This document shows positions 1 to 10,740 of a DNA stretch of 64,000 bases, piece after piece. Location: contig NC_079888.1 of assembly GCF_029227915.1 (NCBI RefSeq), positions 22,982,001 through 23,046,000 of the forward strand, read 5' to 3'. Source of the DNA: Hydractinia symbiolongicarpus. Its lineage: Eukaryota > Cnidaria > Hydrozoa > Anthoathecata > Hydractiniidae. The position numbers were made by a program, and so were the translations under genes. The notes under the pieces were generated by a model. It was not told where the DNA came from, made no database searches, and was given only the letters and a program-made list of their open reading frames with translations. Numbering within the stretch: position 1 is the first letter of the stretch; each line of letters begins with the position of its first letter.

Positions 1-86
1 ATGAGACTTGTAGTTTTTAAAAATGTTTTCATTTTTGATGAGACGCTGAATAAAAGAAGATTAATCGCCGGCAAACGAGAACCCGC

Positions 87-101
87 GATTTCCCGTAAAT
101 C
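87..101. other. Dyad 2: GATTT-CCCGT-AAATC
   Basis: This is a 5-bp perfect inverted repeat with a 5-nt loop, in the best conserved, C-rich middle of the monomer. It is kept in most copies. Copies reading GATTTCCCTAAATC have lost the G, leaving a 4-nt loop and an intact stem, so the loop varies while the stem persists. It could be chance in a low-complexity sequence. Confidence 0.6.
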
Positions 102-218
102 CCGGCTTGGCCCGTATAGTCAAAAGTATACAAAGAAAGTACCCAGGGAGTAAACTCATTTCCCGAACGATTTTTTTAATTATTTTTTCACCACTAAAAC
201 GCATGAGACTTGTAGTTT

Positions 219-240
219 TCAAAAATGTTTTCATTTTTGA
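219..240. other. Dyad 1: 9-bp stem, 4-nt loop, in class A monomers
   Basis: TCAAAAATG and CATTTTTGA are perfect reverse complements separated by TTTT. This example stands for the same element in most class A copies. Copies reading TTTTTAAAAATG keep a shorter 7-bp stem. Class B copies and the AAAAAGTTTTC deletion copies near 46.8, 48.6, 49.8, 51.0 and 51.4 kb break it. Short dyads are common in centromeric satellites that lack CENP-B boxes. Cruciform formation or protein binding here is inference. Confidence 0.85.
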
Positions 241-910
241 TGAGACGCTGAATAAAAGCAGTTTAATCGCCGGCAAACGAAAACCTGCGATTTCCCTAAA
301 TCCCGGACTCGGCCCGTATAGTCAAAAGTATACAAAGAAAGTACCCAGGGAGTAAATTCATTTCCAGAACGATTTTTTAAATTATTTTTTCACCACTAAA
401 ACGCATAAAACTTGTAGTTTTTGAAAATGTTTTCATTTTTGATGAGACGCTGAATAAAAGAAGTTTAATCGCCGGCAAACGAAAACCCGCGATTTCCCGT
501 AAATCCCGGCTTGGCCCGTATAGTCAAAAGTATACAAAGAAAGTACCCAGGGAGTAAACGCATTTCCCGAACGATTTTTTAAATTATTTTTTCACCACTA
601 AAACGCATGAGACTTGTAGTTTTCAAAAATGTTTTCATTTTTGATGAGACGCTGAATAAAAGCAGTTTAATCGCCGGCAAACGAAAACCTGCGATTTCCC
701 TAAATCCCGGACTCGGCCCGTATAGTCAAAAGTATACAAAGAAAGTACCCAGGGAGTAAATTCATTTCCAGAACGATTTTTTAAATTATTTTTTCACCAC
801 TAAAACGCATAAAACTTGTAGTTTTTAAAAATGTTTTCATTTTTGATGAGACGCTGAATAAAAGAAGTTTAATCGCCGGCAAACGAAAACCCGCGATTTC
901 CCGTAAATCC

Positions 911-923
911 CGGGCTTGGCCCG
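911..923. other. Dyad 3: CGGGC-TTG-GCCCG
   Basis: This is a 5-bp G+C stem with a 3-nt loop, ten bases downstream of dyad 2, in copies of the CCCGGGCTTGGCCCG type. The CCCGGCTTGGCCCG (1 bp shorter) and CCGGACTCGGCCCG variants weaken or lose it. The latter variant carries a GGAC/CTCGG change that is not a simple compensatory pair. Confidence 0.55.
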
Positions 924-1794
924 TATAGTCAAAAGTATACAAAGAAAGTACCCAGGGAGTAAACTCATTTCCCGAACGATTTTTTATATTATTTTTTTAC
1001 CACTAAACGCATGAGACTTGTAGTTTTCAAAAAAATTTTCATATTTGATGGGACGCTGAATAAAAGAATTTTAATCGCCGGCAAACGAAAACCTGCGATT
1101 TCCCTAAATCCCGGACTCGGCCCGTATAGTCAAAAGTATACAAAGAAAGTACCCAGGGAGTAAACTCATTTCCAGAACGATTTTTTAAATTATTTTTTCA
1201 CCACTAAAACGCATAAGACTTGTAGTTTTTAAAAATGTTTTCATTTTTGATGAGACGCTGAATAAAAGAAGTTTAATCGGCGGCAAACGAAAACCCGCGA
1301 TTTCCCGTAAATTCCGGGCTTGGCTCCTATAGTCAAAAGTATACAAAGAAAGTACCCAGGGAGTAAACTCATTTCCCGAACGATTTTTTATATTATTTTT
1401 TTACCACTAAACGCATGAGACTTGTAGTTTTCAAAAATATTTTCATATTTGATGGGACGCTGAATAAAAGAATTTTAATAGCCGGCAAACGAAATCCCGC
1501 GTTTTCCCGTAAATCCGGGGCTTGGCCCGTATAGTCGAATGTATACAAAGAAAGTACCCAGGGAGTAAACTCATTTCCCGAACGATTTTTTAATTTTTTT
1601 TTTTCACCACTAAAACACATGAAACTTGTAGTTTTCAGAAATGTTTTCATTTTTGATGAGACGCTTAATGAAAGAAGTTTAATCGCCGGAAAACGAAAAC
1701 CCGCGATTTCCCGTAAATCCCGGGCTTGGCCCGTATAGTCGAATGTATACAAAGAAAGTACCCTGTGAGAAAACTCATTTCCAGAACGATTTTT

Positions 1795-2845
1795 TTAATT
1801 ATTTTTTCACCACTAAAACGCATAAGACTTGTAGTTTCTAAAAATGTTTTCATTTTTGATGAGACGCTGAATAAAAGCAGTTTAATCGCCGGCAAACGAA
1901 AATCCGCGATTTCCCGAAAATCCCGGACTCGGCCGTATAGTCAAAAGTATACAAAGAAAGTACCCAGGGAGTAAACTCATTTCCCGAACGATTTTTTAAA
2001 TTATTTATTCACCACTAAAACGCATGAGACTTGTAGTTGTCAAAAATGCTTTCATTTTTGATGAGACGTTTAATGAAAGAGGTTTAATCGCCGGAAAACG
2101 AAAACTCCCGATTTCCCGTAAATCCCGGGCTTGGCCCGTATAGTCGAATGTATAAAAAGAAAGTACCCTGTGAGTAAACCCATTTCCAGAACGATTTTTT
2201 AAATTATTTTTTCACCACTAAAACGCATAAGACTTGTAGTTTTTATGAATGTTTTCATTTTTGATGAGACGCTGAATAAAAGAAGTTTAATCGCCGGCAA
2301 ACGAAAACCCGCGATTTCCCGTAAATTCCGGCTTGGCCGGTATAGTCAAAAGTATACAAAGAAAGTACCCAGGGAGTAAACTCATTTCCCGAAGGATTTT
2401 TTAAATCATTTTTTCACCACTAAAACGCATGAGACTTGTAGTTTTCAAAAATGTTTTCATTTTTGATGAGACGCTGAATAAAAGAAGTTTAATCGCCGGC
2501 AAACGAAAACCCGCGATTTCCCGTAAATCCCGGCTTGGCTCGTATAGTCAAAAGTATACAAAGAAAGTACCCAGGGAGTAAACTCATTTCCCGAACGATT
2601 TTTTAAATTATTTTTTCACCACTAAAACGCATGAGACTTGTAGTTTTCAAAAATGTTTTCATTTTTGATGAGACGCTGAATAAAAGCAGTTTAATCGCCG
2701 GAAAACGAAATCCGGCGTTTTCCCGTAAATCCGGGGCTTGGCCCGTATAGTCGAATGCATACAAAGAAAGTACCCAGGGAGTAAACTCATTTCCCGAACG
2801 ATTTTTTATATTATTTTTTTACCACTAAACGCATGAGACTTGTAG
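1795..2845. repeat. ~5-monomer block, copy 1 (offset 1,824 bp)
   Basis: It pairs with 3619-4669 at nine monomers distance. Shared private markers in order are GTAGTTGTCAAAAATGC, GTCGAATGTATAAAAAG, TTTTTATGAATG (2245 and 4069), GAAGGATTTTTT, TTGGCTCGTATAG and GTCGAATGCATAC. Similarity ends where one copy switches to CAAAAATATTTTC and the other to CAAAAAAATTTTC. Confidence 0.75.
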
Positions 2846-3618
2846 TTTTCAAAAATATTTTCATATTTGATGGGACGCTGAATAAAAGAATTTTAATAGC
2901 CGGCAAACGAAATCCCGCGTTTTCCCGTAAATCCGGGGCTTGGCTCGTATAGTCGAATGTATACAAAGAAAGTACCCAGGGAGTAAACTCATTTCCCGAA
3001 CGATTTTTTAATTTTTTTTTTTTCACCACTAAAACGCATGAAACTTGTAGTTTTCAAAAATGTTTTCATTTTTGATGAGACGCTTAATGAAAGAAGTTTA
3101 ATCGCCGGAAAACGAAAACCCGCGATTTCCCGTAAATCCCGGGCTTGGCCCGTATAGTCGAATGTATACAAAGAAAGTACCCTGTGAGAAAACTCATTTC
3201 CAGAACGATTTTTTTAATTATTTTTTCACCACTAAAACGCATAAGACTTGTAGTTTTTAAAAATGTTTTCATTTTTGATGAGACGCTGAATAAAAGAAGT
3301 TTAATCGCCGGCAAACGAAAACCCGCGATTTCCCGTAAATTCCGGCTTGGCCGGTATAGTCAAAAGTATACAAAGAAAGTACCCAGGGAGTAAACTCATT
3401 TCCCGAAGGATTTTTTAAATCATTTTTTCACCACTAAAACGCATGAGACTTGTAGTTGTCAAAAATGCTTTCATTTTTGATGAGACGTTTAATGAAAGAG
3501 GTTTAATCGCCGGAAAACGAAAACTCCCGATTTCCCGTAAATCCCGGGCTTGGCCCGTATAGTCGAATGTATAAAAAGAAAGTACCCTGTGAGTAAACCC
3601 ATTTCCAGAACGATTTTT
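2815..3618. repeat. 4-monomer block, copy 1 (offset 2,024-2,025 bp)
   Basis: It pairs with 4840-5642. It runs from a class B monomer through a T-rich class A copy (12-13 T residues before CACC) and a class C copy with CTTAATGAAAGAAG, to the CCGGCTTGGCCGG monomer and the GTAGTTGTC monomer. The offset shifts by one base at the T run near 3010, showing mononucleotide length change. Confidence 0.75.
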
Positions 3619-4669
3619 TTAATTATTTTTTCACCACTAAAACGCATAAGACTTGTAGTTTTTAAAAATGTTTTCATTTTTGATGAGACGCTGAATAAAA
3701 GCAGTTTAATCGCCGGCAAACGAAAATCCGCGATTTCCCGAAAATCCCGGACTCGGCCGTATAGTCAAAAGTATACAAAGAAAGTACCCAGGGAGTAAAC
3801 TCATTTCCCGAACGATTTTTTAAATTATTTATTCACCACTAAAACGCATGAGACTTGTAGTTGTCAAAAATGCTTTCATTTTTGATGAGACGTTTAATGA
3901 AAGAGGTTTAATCGCCGGAAAACGAAAACTCCCGATTTCCCGTAAATCCCGGGCTTGGCCCGTATAGTCGAATGTATAAAAAGAAAGTACCCTGTGAGTA
4001 AACCCATTTCCAGAACGATTTTTTAAATTATTTTTTCACCACTAAAACGCATAAGACTTGTAGTTTTTATGAATGTTTTCATTTTTGATGAGACGCTGAA
4101 TAAAAGAAGTTTAATCGCCGGCAAACGAAAACCCGCGATTTCCCGTAAATTCCGGCTTGGCCGGTATAGTCAAAAGTATACAAAGAAAGTACCCAGGGAG
4201 TAAACTCATTTCCCGAAGGATTTTTTAAATCATTTTTTCACCACTAAAACGCATGAGACTTGTAGTTTTCAAAAATGTTTTCATTTTTGATGAGACGCTG
4301 AATAAAAGAAGTTTAATCGCCGGCAAACGAAAACCCGCGATTTCCCGTAAATCCCGGCTTGGCTCGTATAGTCAAAAGTATACAAAGAAAGTACCCAGGG
4401 AGTAAACTCATTTCCCGAACGATTTTTTAAATTATTTTTTCACCACTAAAACGCATGAGACTTGTAGTTTTCAAAAATGTTTTCATTTTTGATGAGACGC
4501 TGAATAAAAGCAGTTTAATCGCCGGAAAACGAAATCCGGCGTTTTCCCCTAAATCCGGGGCTTGGCCCGTATAGTCGAATGCATACAAAGAAAGTACCCA
4601 GGGAGTAAACTCATTTCCCGAACGATTTTTTATATTATTTTTTTACCACTAAACGCATGAGACTTGTAG
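3619..4669. repeat. ~5-monomer block, copy 2 (offset 1,824 bp)
   Basis: Partner of 1795-2845 with the same marker order. One visible difference is TTCCCCTAAATCC near 4546 against TTCCCGTAAATCC in copy 1. The TTTTTATGAATG marker monomer seen here also occurs at 2245, 5688, 6295, 15805, 17020, 18640 and 20463, tracking one HOR lineage through the left third of the window. Confidence 0.75.
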
Positions 4670-4839
4670 TTTTCAAAAAAATTTTCATATTTGATGGGAC
4701 GCTGAATAAAAGAATTTTAATCGCCGGCAAACGAAAACCTGCGATTTCCCTAAATCCCGGACTCGGCCCGTATAGTCAAAAGTATACAAAGAAAGTACCC
4801 AGGGAGTAAACTCATTTCCAGAACGATTTTTTAAATTAT

Positions 4840-5642
4840 TTTTTTACCACTAAACGCATGAGACTTGTAGTTTTCAAAAATATTTTCATATTTGATGGGA
4901 CGCTGAATAAAAGAATTTTAATAGCCGGCAAACGAAATCCCGCGTTTTCCCGTAAATCCGGGGCTTGGCTCGTATAGTCGAATGTATACAAAGAAAGTAC
5001 CCAGGGAGTAAACTCATTTCCCGAACGATTTTTTAATTTTTTTTTTTCACCACTAAAACGCATGAAACTTGTAGTTTTCAAAAATGTTTTCATTTTTGAT
5101 GAGACGCTTAATGAAAGAAGTTTAATCGCCGGAAAACGAAAACCCGCGATTTCCCGTAAATCCCGGGCTTGGCCCGTATAGTCGAATGTATACAAAGAAA
5201 GTACCCTGTGAGAAAACTCATTTCCAGAACGATTTTTTTAATTATTTTTTCACCACTAAAACGCATAAGACTTGTAGTTTTTAAAAATGTTTTCATTTTT
5301 GATGAGACGCTGAATAAAAGAAGTTTAATCGCCGGCAAACGAAAACCCGCGATTTCCCGTAAATTCCGGCTTGGCCGGTATAGTCAAAAGTATACAAAGA
5401 AAGTACCCAGGGAGTAAACTCATTTCCCGAAGGATTTTTTAAATCATTTTTTCACCACTAAAACGCATGAGAGTTGTAGTTGTCAAAAATGCTTTCATTT
5501 TTGATGAGACGTTTAATGAAAGAGGTTTAATCGCCGGAAAACGAAAACTCCCGATTTCCCGTAAATCCCGGGCTTGGCCCGTATAGTCGAATGTATAAAA
5601 AGAAAGTACCCTGTAAGTAAACCCATTTCCAGAACGATTTTT
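4840..5642. repeat. 4-monomer block, copy 2 (offset 2,024-2,025 bp)
   Basis: Partner of 2815-3618. Private differences are GAGAGTTGTAG near 5469 (GAGACTTGTAG in copy 1) and CCCTGTAAG near 5610 (CCCTGTGAG in copy 1). Similarity ends in the A/T tract, where this copy joins a TTTTTATGAATG monomer. Confidence 0.75.
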
Positions 5643-6186
5643 TAAATTATTTTTTCACCACTAAAACGCATAAGACTTGTAGTTTTTATGAATGTTTTCA
5701 TTTTTGATGAGACGCTGAATAAAAGAAGTTTAATCGCCGGCAAACGAAAACCCGCGATTTCCCGTAAATTCCGGCTTGGCCGGTATAGTCAAAAGTATAC
5801 AAAGAAAGTACCCAGGGAGTAAACTCATTTCCCGAAGGATTTTTTAAATCATTTTTTCACCACTAAAACGCATGAGACTTGTAGTTTTCAAAAATGTTTT
5901 CATTTTTGATGAGACGCTGAATAAAAGAAGTTTAATCGCCGGCAAACGAAAACCCGCGATTTCCCGTAAATCCCGGCTTGGCCCGTATAGTCAAAAGTAT
6001 ACAAAGAAAGTACCCAGGGAGTAAACTCATTTCCCGAACGATTTTTTAAATTATTTTTTCACCACTAAAACGCATGAGACTTGTAGTTTTCAAAAATGTT
6101 TTCATTTTTGATGAGACGCTGAATAAAAGCAGTTTAATCGCCGGAAAACGAAATCCGGCGTTTTCCCGTAAATCCGGGGCTTGGCC
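5580..6186. repeat. Trimer HOR, copy 1 (607 bp)
   Basis: Three monomers, the GTCGAATGTATAAAAAG/TTTTTATGAATG copy, the GAAGGATTTTTT copy and the GGAAAACGAAATCC copy, form a unit immediately repeated at 6187-6793. This copy has CCCTGTAAG where the next has CCCTGTGAG. Confidence 0.75.
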
Positions 6187-6793
6187 CGTATAGTCGAATG
6201 TATAAAAAGAAAGTACCCTGTGAGTAAACCCATTTCCAGAACGATTTTTTAAATTATTTTTTCACCACTAAAACGCATAAGACTTGTAGTTTTTATGAAT
6301 GTTTTCATTTTTGATGAGACGCTGAATAAAAGAAGTTTAATCGCCGGCAAACGAAAACCCGCGATTTCCCGTAAATTCCGGCTTGGCCGGTATAGTCAAA
6401 AGTATACAAAGAAAGTACCCAGGGAGTAAACTCATTTCCCGAAGGATTTTTTAAATCATTTTTTCACCACTAAAACGCATGAGACTTGTAGTTTTCAAAA
6501 ATGTTTTCATTTTTGATGAGACGCTGAATAAAAGAAGTTTAATCGCCGGCAAACGAAAACCCGCGATTTCCCGTAAATCCCGGCTTGGCCCGTATAGTCA
6601 AAAGTATACAAAGAAAGTACCCAGGGAGTAAACTCATTTCCCGAACGATTTTTTAAATTATTTTTTCACCACTAAAACGCATGAGACTTGTAGTTTTCAA
6701 AAATGTTTTCATTTTTGATGAGACGCTGAATAAAAGCAGTTTAATCGCCGGAAAACGAAATCCGGCGTTTTCCCGTAAATCCGGGGCTTGGCC
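6187..6793. repeat. Trimer HOR, copy 2 (607 bp)
   Basis: Direct tandem copy of 5580-6186, with TTTTTATGAATG at 5688 and 6295. Similarity stops at about 6796, where GTCGAATGTATACAAAG replaces GTCGAATGTATAAAAAG. This copy and the following 0.7 kb also resemble 15.7-17.0 kb. Confidence 0.75.
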
Positions 6794-7502
6794 CGTATAG
6801 TCGAATGTATACAAAGAAAGTACCCAGGGAGTAAACTCATTTCCCGAACGATTTTTTAAATTTTTTTTTCACCACTAAAACGCATGAGACTTGTAGTTTT
6901 CAAAAATGTTTTCATTTTTGATGAGACGCTTAATGAAAGAGGTTTAATCGCCGGAAAACGAAAACCCGCGATTTCCCGTAAATCCCGGGCTTGGCCCGTA
7001 TAGTCGAATGTATACAAAGAAACACCCTGTGAGAAAACTCATTTCCAGAACGATTTTTTTAATTATTTTTTCACCACTAAAACGCATAAGACTTGTAGTT
7101 TTTAAAAATGTTTTCATTTTTGATGAGACGCTGAATAAAAGCAGTTTAATCGCCGGCAAACGAAAATCCGCGATTTCCCGAAAATCCCGGACTCGGCCGT
7201 ATAGTCAAAAGTATACAAAGAAAGTACCCAGGGAGTAAACTCATTTCCCGAACGATTTTTTAAATTATTTTTTCACCACTAAAACGCATGAGACTTGTAG
7301 TTGTCAAAAATGCTTTCATTTTTGATGAGACGTTTAATGAAAGAGGTTTAATCGCCGGAAAACGAAAACTCCCGATTTCCCGTAAATCCCGGGCTTGGCC
7401 CGTATAGTCGAATGTATAAAAAGAAAGTACCCTGTGAGTAAACCCATTTCCAGAACGATTTTTTAAATTATTTTTGCACCACTAAAACGCATAAGACTTG
7501 TA
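6794..7502. repeat. Satellite monomers linking two HOR domains
   Basis: About three and a half monomers of class C and A type. One carries AAAGAAACACCCTG near 7016, a small deletion with substitution relative to AAAGAAAGTACCCTG. The order matches 16.3-17.0 kb. No gene or other element is visible. Confidence 0.7.
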
Positions 7503-10500
7503 GTTTTTAAAAATGTTTTCATTTTTGATGAGACGCTGAATAAAAGAAGTTTAATCGGCGGCAAACGAAAACCCGCGATTTCCCGTAAATTCCGGGCTTG
7601 GCCCCTATAGTCAAAAGTATACAAAGAAAGTACCCAGGGAGTAAACTCATTTCCCGAACGATTTTTTATATTATTTTTTTACCACTAAACGCATGAGACT
7701 TGTAGTTTTCAAAAATATTTTCATATTTGATGGGACGCTGAATAAAAGAATTTTAATAGCCGGCAAACGAAATCCCGCGTTTTCCCGTAAATCCGGGGCT
7801 TGGCCCGTATAGTCGAATGTATACAAAGAAAGTACCCAGGGAGTAAACTCATTTCCCGAACGATTTTTTAAATTTTTTTTTCACCACTAAAACGCATGAA
7901 ACTTGTAGTTTTCAAAAATGTTTTCATTTTTGATGAGACGCTTAATGAAAGAGGTTTAATCGCCGGAAAACGAAAACCCGCGATTTCCCGTAAATCCCGG
8001 GCTTGGCCCGAATAGTCGAATGTATACAAAGAAAGTACCCTGTGAGAAAACTCATTTCCAGAACGATTTTTTTAATTATTTTTTCACCACTAAAACGCAC
8101 AAGACTTGTAGTTTTTAAAAATGTTTTCATTTTTGATGAGACGCTGAATAAAAGCAGTTTAATCGCCGGCAAACGAAAATCCGCGATTTCCCGAAAATCC
8201 CGGACTCGGCCGTATAGTCAAAAGTATACAAAGAAAGTACCCAGGGAGTAAACTCATTTCCCGAACGATTTTTTAAATTAATTTTCCACCACGAAAACGC
8301 ATGAGACTTGTAGTTTTTAAAAATGTTTTCATTTTTGATGAGACGCTGAATAAAAGAAGTTTAATCGCCGGCAAACGAAAACCTGCGATTTTCCGTAAAT
8401 CCTGGACTCGGCCCGTATAGTCAAAAGTATACAAGGAAAGTACCCAGGGAGTAAACTCATTTCCCAAACGATTTTTTAAATTATTATTTCACCACAAAAA
8501 CGCATGAGACTTGTAGTTTTTAAAAATGTTTTCATTTTTGATGAGACGCTGAATAAAAGAAGTTTAATCGCCGGCAAACGAGAACCCGCGATTTCCCGTA
8601 AATCCCGGCTTGGCCCGTATAGTCAAAAGTATACAAAGAAAGTACCCAGGGAGTAAACTCATTTCCCGAACGATTTTTTTAATTATTTTTTCACCACTAA
8701 AACGCATGAGACTTGTAGTTTTCAAAAATGTTTTCATTTTTGATGAGACGCTGAATAAAAGCAGTTTAATCGCCGGCAAACGAAAACCTGCGATTTCCCT
8801 AAATCCCGGACTCGGCCCGTATAGTCAAAAGTATACAAAGAAAGTACCCAGGGAGTAAACTCATTTCCAGAACGATTTTTTAAATTATTTTTTCACCACT
8901 AAAACGCATAAAACTTGTAGTTTTTAAAAATGTTTTCATTTTTGATGAGACGCTGAATAAAAGAAGTTTAATCGCCGGCAAACGAAAACCCGCGATTTCC
9001 CGTAAATCCCGGCTTGGCCCGTATAGTCAAAAGTATACAAAGAAAGTACCCAGGGAGTAAACGCATTTCCCGAACGATTTTTTAAATTATTTTTTCACCA
9101 CTAAAACGCATGAGACTTGTAGTTTTCAAAAATGTTTTCATTTTTGATGAGACGCTGAATAAAAGCAGTTTAATCGCCGGCAAACGAAAACCTGCGATTT
9201 CCCTAAATCCCGGACTCGGCCCGTATAGTCAAAAGTATACAAAGAAAGTACCCAGGGAGTAAATTCATTTCCAGAACGATTTTTTAAATTATTTTTTCAC
9301 CACTAAAACGCATAAAACTTATAGTTTTTAAAAATGTTTTCATTTTTGATGAGACGCTGAATAAAAGAAGTTTAATCGCCGGCAAACGAAAACCCGCGAT
9401 TTCCCGTAAATCCCGGGCTTGGCCCGTATAGTCAAAAGTATACAAAGAAAGTACCCAGGGAGTAAACTCATTTCCCGAACGATTGTTTATATTATTTTTT
9501 TACCACTAAACGCATGAGACTTGCAGTTTTCAAAAAATTTTTCATATTTGATGGGACGCTGAATAAAAGAATTTTAATCGCCGGCAAACGAAAACCTGCG
9601 ATTTCCCTAAATCCCGGAATTGGCCCGTATAGTCAAAAGTATACAAAGAAAGTACCCAGGGAGTAAACTCATTTCCAGAACGATTTTTTAAATTATTTTT
9701 TCACCACTAAAACGCATAAGACTTGTAGTTTTAAAAAATGTTTTCATTTTTGATGAGACGCTGAATAAAAGAAGTTTAATCGGCGGCAAACGAAAACCCG
9801 CGATTTCCCGTAAATTCCGGGCTTGGCTCCTATAGTCAAAAGTATACAAAGAAAGTACCCAGGGAGTAAACTCATTTCCCGAACGATTTTTTATATTATT
9901 TTTTTACCACTAAACGCATGAGACTTGTAGTTTTCAAAAATATTTTCATATTTGATGGGACGCTGAATAAAAGAATTTTAATAACCGGCAAACGAAATCC
10001 CGCGTTTTCCCGTAAATCCGGGGCTTGGCCCGTATAGTCGAATGTATACAAAGAAAGTACCCAGGGAGTAAACTCATTTCCCGAACGATTTTTTAAATTT
10101 TTTTTTCACCACTAAAACGCATGAAACTTGTAGTTTTCAAAAATGTTTTCATTTTTGATGAGACGCTTAATGAAAGAGGTTTAATCGCCGGAAAACGAAA
10201 ACCCGCGATTTCCCGTAAATCCCGGGCTTGGCCCGAATAGTCGAATGTATACAAAGAAAGTACCCTGTGAGAAAACTCATTTCCAGAACGATTTTTTTAA
10301 TTATTTTTTCACCACTAAAACGCACAAGACTTGTAGTTTTTAAAAATGTTTTCATTTTTGATGAGACGCTGAATAAAAGCAGTTTAATCGCCGGCAAACG
10401 AAAATCCGCGATTTCCCGAAAATCCCGGACTCAGCCGTATAGTCAAAAGTATACAAAGAAAGTACCCAGGGAGTAAACTCATTTCCCGAACGATTTTTTA

Positions 10501-10740
10501 AATTACTTTTCCACCACGAAAACGCATGAGACTTGTAGTTTTTAAAAATGTTTTCATTTTTGATGAGACGCTGAATAAAAGAAGTTTAATCGCCGGCAAA
10601 CGAAAACCTGCGATTTTCCGTAAATCCTGGACTCGGCCCGTATAGTCAAAAGTATACAAGGAAAGTACCCAGGGAGTAAACTCATTTCCCAAACGATTTT
10701 TTAAATTATTATTTCACCACAAAAACGCATGAGACTTGTA
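7503..10740. repeat. 16-monomer HOR, copy 1 (3,238 bp)
   Basis: It is repeated directly at 10741-13978. Rare variants recur at exactly +3,238: AATTAATTTTCCACC (8279, 11517), GACTTGCAG near 9520/12758, CCGGAATTGGCCCG near 9615/12853, ATAACCGGC near 9981/13219 and GGACTCAGCCG near 10427/13665. I found no difference at the positions compared. This is the largest near-identical tandem pair in the window. Confidence 0.85.

Larger units (their letters stand above)
1..1995. repeat. ~10-monomer block, diverged copy of 8504-10498
   Basis: At an offset of 8,503 bp (42 monomers) this stretch shares an ordered series of variants with 8504-10498: AGAACCCGCG near 80, AAACGCATTTCCCG near 557, TTCATTTCCAG near 752, CGGCGGCAAACG near 1279, GGCTCCTATAG near 1321 and CCGAAAATCCCGGACTCGG near 1913. 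It differs from the later copies at several sites, for example CTTGTAG near 812 against CTTATAG, and CCGGACTCGG near 1108 against CCGGAATTGG. It is therefore an older relative. Similarity stops at about 1995, where the A/T tract differs. Confidence 0.75.

Noticed and set aside
107-355. 82-codon plus-strand frames (repeated near 1726, 3145, 8003, 11241, 18121 and elsewhere)
   Set aside because: They overlap the antisense frames, begin at an ATG created by the 1-bp-shorter CCGGCTTGG or GTCGAATG variants, and end in the same AGGGAGTAA of the monomer. They are shadows of the repeat.
87-923. Rho-independent terminators (CGGGC-TTG-GCCCG hairpin)
   Set aside because: The hairpin is not followed by a T run (TATAGTCAAAAG follows), and there are no genes to terminate.
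1393-1752. 119-codon minus-strand open frame, with a near-identical one at 4836-5195
   Set aside because: It spans one complete monomer and parts of its neighbours, and survives only because of 1-2 bp T-run length changes that join frames. The peptide is low-complexity translation of the satellite, has no domain I recognise, and recurs only where the HOR recurs. Not a gene.
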